Source: Pseudomonadota bacterium
Lineage (GTDB): Bacteria; Pseudomonadota; Alphaproteobacteria; Rhizobiales; Rhizobiaceae
Direction: 5' to 3'
Assembly: GCA_023393575.1 (NCBI GenBank)
Contig: JAEWKX010000110.1
Coordinates: 1-9,261 of the forward strand
Length of the DNA: 9,261 nt
Position numbers and translations under genes: made by a program
The notes under the pieces: model-generated
What the model was told of the DNA's origin: nothing
What the model saw: the letters and a program-made list of their open reading frames with translations, nothing else
Database searches by the model: none
In this document: piece after piece, positions 1 through 6,100 of the stretch
How the letters are laid out: each line of letters opens with the position of its first letter
Position numbering within the stretch: position 1 is the first letter of the stretch

Positions 1-23
1 CGCTCCTTCAGGCGCAATTCCAT
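1..23 (-). CDS. 5' end of an unidentified minus-strand gene (partial)
   Basis: On the minus strand an ATG (complement of 21-23) opens a frame reading MELRLKE before it leaves the window. It is preceded by a near-perfect Shine-Dalgarno GGAGGAGA (complement of 29-36) ending about 6 nt before the ATG, which is the main reason to call a gene. Seven residues are too few to assign a family. It lies downstream of dnaN in the same orientation, but a terminator separates them, so it probably has its own promoter within 37-106. The call rests on the ribosome binding site alone. Confidence 0.5.
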
Positions 24-56
24 TCTTCTCTCCTCCGTGGTTTGCTCGCTTATGTG

Positions 57-69
57 GCGTCAATGACGC
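57..69. promoter_or_regulatory. Short inverted repeat upstream of the left-edge gene
   Basis: GCGTC, a 3-nt spacer AAT, then GACGC form a perfect 5-bp inverted repeat about 35 bp upstream of the ATG at 23. Its place in the probable promoter region of the minus-strand gene would suit an operator. A run of five A follows on the plus strand, which is the wrong side for a minus-strand terminator. No regulator family is recognised, and a 5-bp repeat can occur by chance. Confidence 0.2.
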
Positions 70-106
70 AAAAACATGGCAGAATGTCGCATTGAGAAAA
101 CAGCAG

Positions 107-135
107 AAAAAAAGCGGCTGGTTTCCCGGCCGCTT
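107..135 (-). terminator. Rho-independent terminator of dnaN
   Basis: Read on the minus strand, AAGCGGC (complement of 129-135) pairs perfectly with GCCGCTT (complement of 112-118) across a 10-nt loop, and transcription then runs into a T tract (complement of 107-113). The hairpin starts 6 nt after the dnaN TGA. A GC-rich stem directly followed by a U run in the dnaN direction is a textbook intrinsic terminator and separates dnaN from the next minus-strand gene. Confidence 0.88.
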
Positions 136-141
136 GATATG

Positions 142-1260
142 TCAGACGCGCATCGGCATCAGAACGTAGAGCGCGTCGTCGCCCGCGGTATCGCGGACCA
201 ACGTGGGAGATCCGGCATCTGCGAGCATGAAGATCGCATCCTCTCCGGAAAGCTGCGCCGTGATGTCGAGGAGGTACTTCGCATTGAAGCCGATCTCCAG
301 CGGATCGTTGTCGTAACCGACGGCAACCTCTTCCGTGGCGCTGCCGGAATCGGGATTGTTGACCGTCAGCGTCAACTGTCCTTCCGAGAGCGACAGCTTG
401 ACGGCGCGACCGCGTTCGGAGGAGATCGTCGAGACGCGGTCGACGGCGCGGGTGAAGCTCTGGCAGTCGACGCGCATTTCCTTGTCGTTGCTCGTCGGAA
501 TGACGCGCTGGTAGTCGGGAAACGTGCCGTCGATCAGCTTCGACGTCATGATGATGGAGCCGATCGTCAGGCGGATCTTGGCGTCGGAAACCTCGATCGT
601 GACCACGGCTTCCGGATCGTCGACCAGCTTCTGCAACTCGCCCACCGTCTTGCGGGGAATGATGATGCCCGGCATTCCTTCCGAGCCCGAAGGCGCCTCG
701 ACATCTGCGCGGGCCAGGCGGTGCCCGTCTGTTGCGACGGCACGCAGCTTCAGGTCGCCGCCCGCCTCGATCGTGTGGAAGAAGATGCCGTTGAGATAGT
801 AGCGGGTCTCTTCCGTCGAGATGGCGAACTGCGTGCGGTCGACCAGCATCTTGAGATCGGTCGCCTTAAGTCTGAACGTATGCGTGAAGCTGCCGGCGGT
901 GAGATCCGGGAAGGCGGCTTCCGGCAGGCATTGCAGCGTGAACTTCGACCGGCCGGACTGCACCGTCATGGAACCACCCTCCGGGGTGGTCGCCAGCAGG
1001 ACCTCCGAGCCGTCCGGGAGCTTGCGGACGATTTCGTAGAGAAGATGCGCGGGGACCGTGGTCGCGCCCGATTGCTCGACCATTGCGGCGACCGCCTCGG
1101 TGATCTCCAGGTCCAGGTCAGTCGCCTTGAGTTCGAGGCTCGCACCCGCAGCCCGCAACAGGACGTTCGAGAGGATCGGAATGGTGTTGCGCCGCTCCAC
1201 GACTCTGTGGACGTGGCTCAGCGACTTCAGGAGATTGGACCGCTCAAGAGTAATACGCAT
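142..1260 (-). CDS. dnaN: DNA polymerase III beta subunit (sliding clamp)
   Basis: The 372-residue product is the replicative sliding clamp, a dimeric ring that encircles DNA and tethers polymerase III and repair proteins. The N-terminus (MRITLERSNLLKSL, then VVERRNTIPILSNVLL near residues 20-35) and the C-terminal YVLMPMRV are the conserved ends of the family; E. coli DnaN ends in the similar MPMRL that helps form the client-binding pocket. The length fits three clamp domains of about 120 residues each. The ATG at 1260 was chosen because it gives the family's conserved start; upstream in-frame Met codons add about 50 residues unlike DnaN. The Shine-Dalgarno is weak. The gene is divergent from rsmI, ends at an intrinsic terminator, and its leader contains two hairpins. 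There is no dnaA or recF beside it, as is usual in Rhizobiales. Confidence 0.97.
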   Translation of the reverse strand: MRITLERSNLLKSLSHVHRVVERRNTIPILSNVLLRAAGASLELKATDLDLEITEAVAAMVEQSGATTVPAHLLYEIVRKLPDGSEVLLATTPEGGSMTVQSGRSKFTLQCLPEAAFPDLTAGSFTHTFRLKATDLKMLVDRTQFAISTEETRYYLNGIFFHTIEAGGDLKLRAVATDGHRLARADVEAPSGSEGMPGIIIPRKTVGELQKLVDDPEAVVTIEVSDAKIRLTIGSIIMTSKLIDGTFPDYQRVIPTSNDKEMRVDCQSFTRAVDRVSTISSERGRAVKLSLSEGQLTLTVNNPDSGSATEEVAVGYDNDPLEIGFNAKYLLDITAQLSGEDAIFMLADAGSPTLVRDTAGDDALYVLMPMRV

Positions 1261-1281
1261 GGACGCTACCGCTTTCGACCA

Positions 1282-1329
1282 GGACGCCATGAAAGGTGGC
1301 GTCCGCATAGTTGCCGGCCGGAGGGCCGG
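1282..1329 (-). promoter_or_regulatory. Two hairpins in the dnaN leader
   Basis: Between the dnaN start and its probable promoter are two strong inverted repeats. The nearer (1282-1304) has a perfect 8-bp stem, GGACGCCA with TGGCGTCC, and a 7-nt loop. The farther (1314-1329) has a 6-bp all-GC stem, CCGGCC with GGCCGG, and a 4-nt loop. In the minus-strand transcript the 5' arm GGACGCCA could instead pair through GGACGC with GCGTCC directly before the ATG (complement of 1261-1266). The leader could thus fold in two mutually exclusive ways, one covering the weak ribosome binding region. The repeats are visible; regulation is inferred. DNA-level operator function is also possible. Confidence 0.45.
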
Positions 1330-1345
1330 AAGATGTGGAGGCGCA

Positions 1346-1375
1346 ATATGGCAGAACATCCCCACAGAAAGCAAG
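1346..1375 (-). promoter_or_regulatory. Candidate dnaN promoter
   Basis: On the minus strand CTTGCT (complement of 1370-1375) and CCATAT (complement of 1346-1351) are 18 bp apart. They resemble the rhizobial housekeeping pattern CTTGAC about 17 bp from CTATAT. The position would give a leader of roughly 80 nt containing both hairpins. This is a pattern match only; other weak matches exist in the region. Confidence 0.3.
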
Positions 1376-1450
1376 AGCCGGAAGGGTATCCGTTGGCGGG
1401 AATGAAGAGTTGTCGTCACGATTCACAGGGAAAACTTTTGCCACCCTCCG

Positions 1451-1480
1451 CTTGCCCGCATCGCTCGCCTTGCCCATAAG
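1451..1480 (+). promoter_or_regulatory. Candidate rsmI promoter
   Basis: CTTGCC (1451-1456) and CCATAA (1474-1479) are separated by 17 bp and match 5 of 6 and 4 of 6 bases of the rhizobial sigma-70-type consensus CTTGAC / CTATAT. Transcription would start near 1487, giving a leader of about 28 nt before the GTG at 1515. Spacing and location suit the rsmI-yraN operon. Confidence 0.42.
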
Positions 1481-1514
1481 GAAGCGTGAGCAGTCAATTC
1501 ATCCGGATAGTTTC

Positions 1515-2426
1515 GTGAGCGACGAGCAGAAGACCATCCAGCGCGGCTACAGGGTCGGCAATGCGGCCGTTCCGGCGCGTCCGCTCGAGCCGGCACTCTA
1601 CCTCGTCGCGACGCCGATCGGGAACCTTGGGGACATCACCCTTCGGGCGCTGGAGACGCTGGCCGGAGTAGAGATCCTGGCGTGCGAGGACACGCGGGTG
1701 ACGCGTGTCCTGCTCGATCGCTACGGCATCGTCAACCGGCCCCTCGCATATCATGAGCATAATGCCGGCGAGGCCGGCCCCAGATTGCTTGCCGCGCTGG
1801 ACGAGGGCCGCTCCGTGGCGCTCGTCTCGGATGCAGGCACACCGCTTGTGTCCGATCCGGGTTACCGGCTGGGGCAGATGGCGATTTCGGCGGGGCACAA
1901 GGTCGTGCCGATTCCCGGTCCCTCGGCGCCGCTTGCCGCCCTGGTCGGCTCCGGGATGCCGTCCGACGCCTTCCTGTTCGCGGGTTTCCTGCCGGTGAAG
2001 GACAAGGGAAAGCGCGACCGGCTGGCAGAGCTTTCGAGAGTGCCGGCCACGCTGATCTTCTTCGAATCTCCGCACCGTATCGGCGCAAGCCTCGTTGCGG
2101 CGGCCGACGTCCTGGGTGGTGGTCGCCGGGCAACGGTCTGCCGCGAACTGACGAAGGCGTTCGAGGAGTTCAGGCGAGGATCGCTGGAGGAACTCGCTGC
2201 CTATTATGCCGACCGGCCCGTGAAGGGCGAGGTCGTCCTCGTGATCGCGCCGCCGGAAATCGATGACGTGCCGGGGGCGATGGAGGTGGACGTGCTGCTG
2301 AAGGAGCTTGCTGCCTCCATGCCGACGTCGAAGGCCGCGGCGGAGGGGGCGCGGCTTACCGGGCTGTCGAAGAAGGACCTCTATCAGCGGCTTCTGGCTC
2401 TGAAGGGCGAGGCGGGTGAAGGTTGA
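1515..2426 (+). CDS. rsmI: 16S rRNA (cytidine-1402 2'-O)-methyltransferase RsmI
   Basis: RsmI transfers a methyl group from S-adenosylmethionine to the 2'-O of C1402 in 16S rRNA, in the decoding centre. The 303-residue product has the tetrapyrrole-methylase fold signatures: YLVATPIGNLGDIT at 29-42, CEDTR at 57-61, SDAGTPLVSDPG at 105-116 and PIPGPSA near 132-138, followed by the FFESPHR and VCRELTK segments of the family. The start is the GTG at 1515 (MSDEQK...): it is the first plausible start ahead of conserved sequence, whereas the in-frame ATG at 1311 would add 68 unrelated residues. Only a weak GGATAG precedes it at short spacing, so start confidence is moderate. It overlaps yraN by 11 bp, indicating co-translation. 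Confidence 0.94.
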   Translation: MSDEQKTIQRGYRVGNAAVPARPLEPALYLVATPIGNLGDITLRALETLAGVEILACEDTRVTRVLLDRYGIVNRPLAYHEHNAGEAGPRLLAALDEGRSVALVSDAGTPLVSDPGYRLGQMAISAGHKVVPIPGPSAPLAALVGSGMPSDAFLFAGFLPVKDKGKRDRLAELSRVPATLIFFESPHRIGASLVAAADVLGGGRRATVCRELTKAFEEFRRGSLEELAAYYADRPVKGEVVLVIAPPEIDDVPGAMEVDVLLKELAASMPTSKAAAEGARLTGLSKKDLYQRLLALKGEAGEG

Positions 2427-2781
2427 TCCACGCCTTCGACGACGGCGTGCCGAGAGGCGTGGCCATGTCGCGGAATATCTCGCGGCGGCACTGCTGCTGC
2501 TGAAGGGGTACCGGATCCTCGCCATCCGGTTCCGCACCAGGGCGGGAGAGGTGGATCTTATCGCCCGGAAGGGAGATCTTGCCGTCTTCGTCGAGGTGAA
2601 GGCACGCAACGGCGAAAGGGAGGCGATCGATGCGGTCAGCGGCTTGGCGCAACGACGTATCCGGGCCGCAAGCGATGTCTGGTTGTCCAGGCGCGCCGAT
2701 GCCGCCCGTCTGTCGCAGCGCTACGATGTCATCGCCGTTCTTCCCGGTCGCCTGCCGCAGCACTTCCCGGATGCCTTCTGA
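2416..2781 (+). CDS. yraN: YraN family (UPF0102) putative nuclease-fold protein
   Basis: This 121-residue protein belongs to the UPF0102/YraN family, commonly found beside rsmI and predicted to have a restriction-endonuclease-like fold; its biochemical role is not established. The diagnostic core is GEVDLIARKGDLAVFVEVK at residues 44-62, supplying the E45, D47, E60 and K62 pattern of a PD-(D/E)XK-type metal site. The N-terminus is strongly basic (RLRRRRAERRG at 6-16) and includes the conserved G-x-x-A-E-x-x-A element. The start is the GTG at 2416 inside the 3' end of rsmI, with a GGCGAGGCGG stretch before it. Length is typical. Its TGA lies within a 10-bp sequence repeated at the ugpC stop codon. 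Confidence 0.9.
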   Translation: MKVDPRLRRRRAERRGHVAEYLAAALLLLKGYRILAIRFRTRAGEVDLIARKGDLAVFVEVKARNGEREAIDAVSGLAQRRIRAASDVWLSRRADAARLSQRYDVIAVLPGRLPQHFPDAF

Positions 2782-2787
2782 GACGCT
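2778..2787 (+). repeat. Left copy of 10-bp direct repeat bracketing the ugp cassette
   Basis: CTGAGACGCT covers the last base before the yraN stop, the TGA itself and six bases after it. The identical 10-mer lies at 7198-7207 in the same position relative to the ugpC stop. Together they enclose the ugpBAEC cassette. It could be a short-homology insertion junction or a coincidence; there is no inverted repeat or transposase to suggest a transposon. Confidence 0.55.
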
Positions 2788-2814
2788 GCCGAGGACTCGT
2801 GGTAGCGATGTGGA

Positions 2815-2870
2815 TTGTAATACTCCTGACATGGAACCGTTACGGGCCTGTCACGGGACCTGCCTATTGC
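2815..2870 (+). promoter_or_regulatory. Tandem PHO boxes and -10 element of the ugp promoter
   Basis: Four 7-mers start at 2815, 2826, 2837 and 2848, exactly 11 bp apart: TTGTAAT, CTGACAT, CCGTTAC and CTGTCAC. Compared with the PhoB half-site CTGTCA(T/C) they match 5, 6, 5 and 7 of 7 positions. PhoB dimers bind 7-bp direct repeats with 4-bp spacers, so this is the layout of two adjacent PHO boxes. A possible -10, TATTGC (2865-2870), begins 10 bp after the last half-site, the usual spacing at PhoB-activated promoters lacking a good -35. Transcription would begin near 2877, about 30 nt before the ugpB ATG. A small hairpin (CACCG with CGGTG, 2877-2892) would sit at the RNA 5' end just before the Shine-Dalgarno. 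Confidence 0.75.
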
Positions 2871-2906
2871 CTTCCTCACCGATCAACCGGTGGGAAGGGA
2901 CAAGTC

Positions 2907-4205
2907 ATGATCAAGAAGTTCTCCATGGCCGCTCTGGCGGTCACGTTCTCCGCCACGTCTTCGCTGGCGGCCACGAACATCACATGGTGGCACGGCATGG
3001 GTGGCCGCAACGGCGAAGTCATCAACGAGATTTCTCAGAAGTTCAATGAATCGCAGTCGGAATGCGCGCTGACGCCCGTCTCCAAGGGCACCTACGAGGA
3101 AGCGCTCGCCTCCGGCATCGCAGCCTTCCGCTCCGGCGAGCAGCCGAACATCCTGCAGGTATTCGATGCGGGCGCCGCCACCATCATCAACGCCAAGGGC
3201 GCGACCGTCGCCGCCGAGGACCTGATCAAGGACGCCGGCCTCCAGTTCAGCCGCGAAGACTTCATCGAGGGCGTCCGTTACTTCTACGCGGACTCCGAGG
3301 GCAAGTTTGTCGGCATGCCGTTCAACTCGTCGGCGCCGATCATGTACATCAACGACGAGGCTCTCAAGAAGGCCGGCGTCGAAGCTCCGAAGACCTGGGA
3401 AGAATTCGAAGAGATCGCGCCGAAGCTCAAGGATGCCGGCTACATCCCACTCGTCCAGTCGCAGCTGACCTGGCAATTCACCGAGAACTTCTTCTCGCGC
3501 CACGACCTGCAGTTCGCCTCAAACAACAACGGCTACGACAGCGTCATCGACACGACGATCAACGTCACCGATCCGAATCATGTCATGATGTACGAGAAGC
3601 TGAAGGAATGGTACGACAACGGCCTCTTCGGCTATTACGGCGCCGGCTGGTCCGACAATCAGAAGCCGTTCGAAGAGAACAAGGTCGCACTCTGGATCGG
3701 CTCGTCCGGCTCCTTCGGCGGCCTGCAGAAGACCGCCCAGATGCCATTCTCCGCAACCTTCCTGCCCTACTGGAAGTCGGTCAATCCGGAGGATGTCCAC
3801 ACCTTCATCGGCGGTGCGGCGCTGTTTGCGATGTCCGGCAAGTCGGACGCCGAGAACAAGTGCACGGCCTCCTTCTTCCACTTCCTGACCTCCCCCGAGG
3901 TCCAGAAATTCTACCACGAGGCAACCGGCTACGTGGCTATCACCAAGGCCGCCTATGAGCTGGCGAAGTCTGAAGGCTTCTACAATGAAAAGCCGGTCGC
4001 CGAAGTCGGTACCCAGCAGCTGCAGCTGCCGAGCGGCGAGTGGAACAAGGGCTACCGCCTCGGCTTCTACCCGCAGATCCGTACCATCATGGAACGCGAA
4101 TACAACCGCATCTTCGCTGGCGAAACATCGGTCAAGGACGCGATGGAAACCATCAAGAAGGAAGGCGACGACCTGCTCGCCCGCTTCGCCAAGACTGCTG
4201 GTTGA
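2907..4205 (+). CDS. ugpB: UgpB-type periplasmic binding protein of a glycerophosphate/glycerophosphodiester ABC importer
   Basis: The 432-residue product captures ligand in the periplasm for UgpAEC. Residues 1-21/22 form a signal peptide (basic MIKK, hydrophobic core, SLAA cleavage site), followed by NITWWHGMGG. The ATG at 2907 is chosen for GAAGGGA about 6 nt upstream and because it begins the signal peptide. Aligned by eye with E. coli UgpB as I recall it, ligand-contact positions are conserved at Y63 (KGTYEEAL), S142 (FNSSAP), the SSGS loop at 266-269, the FIGGA loop near 302, Y342 (ATGY) and R392 (PQIRTI). Two differ: D87 replaces Glu and Q186 replaces the first of two ligand-site Trp residues; the second is kept as W189. 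A phosphate-containing ligand is likely, but the exact substrate is open. First gene of the cassette, behind tandem PHO boxes. Confidence 0.9.
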   Translation: MIKKFSMAALAVTFSATSSLAATNITWWHGMGGRNGEVINEISQKFNESQSECALTPVSKGTYEEALASGIAAFRSGEQPNILQVFDAGAATIINAKGATVAAEDLIKDAGLQFSREDFIEGVRYFYADSEGKFVGMPFNSSAPIMYINDEALKKAGVEAPKTWEEFEEIAPKLKDAGYIPLVQSQLTWQFTENFFSRHDLQFASNNNGYDSVIDTTINVTDPNHVMMYEKLKEWYDNGLFGYYGAGWSDNQKPFEENKVALWIGSSGSFGGLQKTAQMPFSATFLPYWKSVNPEDVHTFIGGAALFAMSGKSDAENKCTASFFHFLTSPEVQKFYHEATGYVAITKAAYELAKSEGFYNEKPVAEVGTQQLQLPSGEWNKGYRLGFYPQIRTIMEREYNRIFAGETSVKDAMETIKKEGDDLLARFAKTAG

Positions 4206-4227
4206 TTTCAATCCTTGAATGAGCAGG

Positions 4228-4255
4228 CCAGGCCGCCCGATGAGGAGCGGCCTGG
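4228..4255 (+). other. Intercistronic hairpin between ugpB and ugpA
   Basis: CCAGGCCGC (4228-4236) pairs perfectly with GCGGCCTGG (4247-4255), a 9-bp GC-rich stem with a 10-nt loop, 22 nt after the ugpB stop. No U run follows, so it is not a standard intrinsic terminator. Hairpins in this position commonly protect the binding-protein message from 3' decay, or cause partial termination, so that the binding protein is made in excess over the permeases. That role is inferred from position. Confidence 0.65.
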
Positions 4256-4262
4256 TTCCCGC

Positions 4263-4269
4263 AAGGAGG
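4263..4269 (+). promoter_or_regulatory. Shine-Dalgarno that sets the ugpA TTG start
   Basis: AAGGAGG at 4263-4269 is a perfect match to the anti-Shine-Dalgarno sequence. It lies 7 nt before the TTG at 4277. The nearby ATG at 4272 is only 2 nt from it and in another frame that ends at 4421, so it cannot start the permease. Confidence 0.75.
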
Positions 4270-4276
4270 ACATGCC

Positions 4277-5236
4277 TTGGCCTATGTCGCGCCATCACCC
4301 CGGTTTCTACCCTGGATCGCCCGCAGGCCTCGTTCGAAGGTCGTCGCTGAAAGTGCGAAGCGAGTACAGTTCTCTTCGCCCGTTTTTCCTTATCTTCTGC
4401 TTGCGCCGCAGCTCGCGGTGATCTTCATTTTCTTCTACTGGCCCTCCGTCCAGGCCGTCAGTTCCTCCTTCTACATCGAGGACCCCTTCGGCTTCGGCTC
4501 CACCTTCGTCGGAATGAGCAATTACACCGACATCCTGGCCAGTGCGCAATATCGCGGCATTGCGCTATTCACCGTGGTGTTCACGGCGTTGGTTACGGTC
4601 TTTTCGCTTTCGATCGGCCTGCTGCTGGCGGTGAAGGCGGATGCCGTGATCCGTGGATCTTCCGCCTACAAAACTATGCTGATCTCCGTCTATGCGATCG
4701 CCGCGCCGGTCGCGGCCCTGATCGGCATGATGTTCTTCGACCAGCATATCGGTCCCTTCGTCGACGTGGCGAGCTGGTTCGGCTGGGACATGCGCGTCGG
4801 CCTGAGCTACTTCGACACCGCCTTCGCCATGATCGCCGTCGCCGTGTGGAAGCAGGTCCCGTATAACTTCATCTTCTTCCTGTCCGGTCTGCAGGGCGTG
4901 CCCGTTTCGGTTCGCGAAGCCGCTGCGATCGACTGCAAATCCGGCTTGCGGCGCTTCTGGACAGTGATCCTGCCGCTGCTGGCGCCGACCGCCTTCTTCC
5001 TGCTCGTCATCAACGTCACCTATTCGCTCTTCGATACCTTCGGCATCATCGATGTGATGGTGAAGGACAAGTCGGCCAACAATCCCGTCACCCTGGTCTA
5101 CAAGGTCTATGAGGACGGCTTCCGCGGCAACGACCTCGGCAGTTCGTCCGCCCAATCGGTCATCCTGATGCTCGTCGTCTTCGTGCTGACGATCTTCCAG
5201 TTCCGCTTCGTCGAGCGGCGCATTCATTACACCTGA
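4277..5236 (+). CDS. ugpA: UgpA-type ABC transporter permease
   Basis: One of two inner-membrane permeases forming the channel for ligand delivered by UgpB. The 319-residue protein matches E. coli UgpA (295 residues) in motif order: FPYLLLAPQL at 37-46 opening the first membrane helix, DPFGFGSTFVG at 69-79, VWKQVPYNFIFF at 190-201, the EAA loop at 214-237, and the terminal FRFVE. Further helices are evident near 95-118, 135-153, 180-204, 232-250 and 290-310. The N-terminus is about 24 residues longer than in E. coli and basic. Start is a TTG at 4277, fixed by AAGGAGG. Oddity: the EAA loop reads EAAAIDCKSG, so C220 replaces the conserved glycine. It follows ugpB after 71 bp and is 10 bp before ugpE. 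Confidence 0.92.
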   Translation: MAYVAPSPRFLPWIARRPRSKVVAESAKRVQFSSPVFPYLLLAPQLAVIFIFFYWPSVQAVSSSFYIEDPFGFGSTFVGMSNYTDILASAQYRGIALFTVVFTALVTVFSLSIGLLLAVKADAVIRGSSAYKTMLISVYAIAAPVAALIGMMFFDQHIGPFVDVASWFGWDMRVGLSYFDTAFAMIAVAVWKQVPYNFIFFLSGLQGVPVSVREAAAIDCKSGLRRFWTVILPLLAPTAFFLLVINVTYSLFDTFGIIDVMVKDKSANNPVTLVYKVYEDGFRGNDLGSSSAQSVILMLVVFVLTIFQFRFVERRIHYT

Positions 5237-5246
5237 GGGCGAGGCG

Positions 5247-6089
5247 ATGCAGAAAAACAAGCTTTTTGACCATCTCGTCCTGATCCTTGGCTCCCTCTTC
5301 CTGATGGTGCCGGTGATCGTTGCCTTCATGACATCGACGCATACGGCAGCCGACATCCACAGCAATGGCCTGTCGGTTGCCTGGGGCGGCAATTTCATCG
5401 AGACCTACGAGAAGGTACTCACCCGCGAAGGCGGCTTCACGGGCCAGGTGACCGGCTCGCGCATGGTGATGAACTCCTTCATCCTCGGTATCGGCTTCGC
5501 TATCGGCAAGATCGTGCTGTCGATGCTGGCGGCCTATGCGATCGTCTATTTTCGCATGCGCTTCGCCACGCTCGCCTTCTGGGTAATCTTCACCACGTTG
5601 CTGCTGCCGCTCGAAGTCCGTATCATGCCCTCCTACCAGGTCATGTCGAATCTTGGGCTGCTGAACAGCTATTCGGGCCTCATCGTGCCGCTGCTTGCCT
5701 CCGCGACCGGCACTTTCTACTTCCGGCAGTTCTTCAAATCGGTGCCTGACGAATTGCTGGAGGCGGCCCGGATCGACGGAGCCGGTCCGGTCAAGTTCTT
5801 CATCGACGTTCTCGTGCCGCTGTCGCGGACGATGATCGCGGCGATCTTCATCATCATGTTCGTCTACGGCTGGAACCAGTATCTCTGGCCGATGCTGATG
5901 ACGACGGACGAGCGCTTCTTCACCCTGATGCGCGGCATCAAGCAGATCCTGCAGGTCTGGATCGGTTCGCAGATCCCCGATTACAACGAGGCCTTTGCCA
6001 TGGCTGTGCTCGCCATGCTGCCTCCCGTGCTGATCGTGGTGATCTTCCAGAGCTGGTTCATCAAGGGCCTGACCGAAAGCGACAAGTAA
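5247..6089 (+). CDS. ugpE: UgpE-type ABC transporter permease
   Basis: The second permease of the importer, 280 residues against 281 in E. coli UgpE. The first helix spans about 9-29. Family blocks follow: [28 protein letters not shown] (76-103; helix), LLLPLEVRI (118-126), [15 protein letters not shown] (149-163), the complete EAA loop [10 protein letters not shown] (172-181) with G178, then YGWNQYLWP. The product ends in ESDK, close to the ESEK-type terminus of UgpE. The ATG at 5247 is 10 bp after the ugpA stop, with GGGCGAGGCG as ribosome binding site. Unlike its partner UgpA, this subunit keeps the canonical coupling-loop glycine. The stop codon overlaps the AAGGA of ugpC's ribosome binding site, supporting one operon. 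Confidence 0.94.
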   Translation: MQKNKLFDHLVLILGSLFLMVPVIVAFMTSTHTAADIHSNGLSVAWGGNFIETYEKVLTREGGFTGQVTGSRMVMNSFILGIGFAIGKIVLSMLAAYAIVYFRMRFATLAFWVIFTTLLLPLEVRIMPSYQVMSNLGLLNSYSGLIVPLLASATGTFYFRQFFKSVPDELLEAARIDGAGPVKFFIDVLVPLSRTMIAAIFIIMFVYGWNQYLWPMLMTTDERFFTLMRGIKQILQVWIGSQIPDYNEAFAMAVLAMLPPVLIVVIFQSWFIKGLTESDK

Positions 6090-6100
6090 GGACAAGCGTT

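Noticed and set aside
1356..1366. Possible DnaA box near dnaN
   Set aside because: ATCCCCACA matches only 6 of 9 positions of TTATNCACA, too weak and isolated to call.
76..1479. Long plus-strand open frame of 467 codons across dnaN
   Set aside because: It lies antisense to the full dnaN gene. Its translation is rich in Arg, Asp and Gly without domain logic, as expected for a shadow frame in GC-rich DNA.
1311..1514. Extended rsmI start at the ATG at 1311
   Set aside because: The 68 added residues match nothing in RsmI and would run over the candidate rsmI promoter. The GTG at 1515 gives the usual length.
1494..2609. Minus-strand frame of 371 codons opposite rsmI and yraN
   Set aside because: Antisense to two recognised genes, of low-complexity basic composition, and with no recognisable motif.
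2799..2906. Extended ugpB start giving 36 more N-terminal residues
   Set aside because: The extension covers the PHO boxes and -10, lacks a ribosome binding site, and would bury the signal peptide that begins at 2907.
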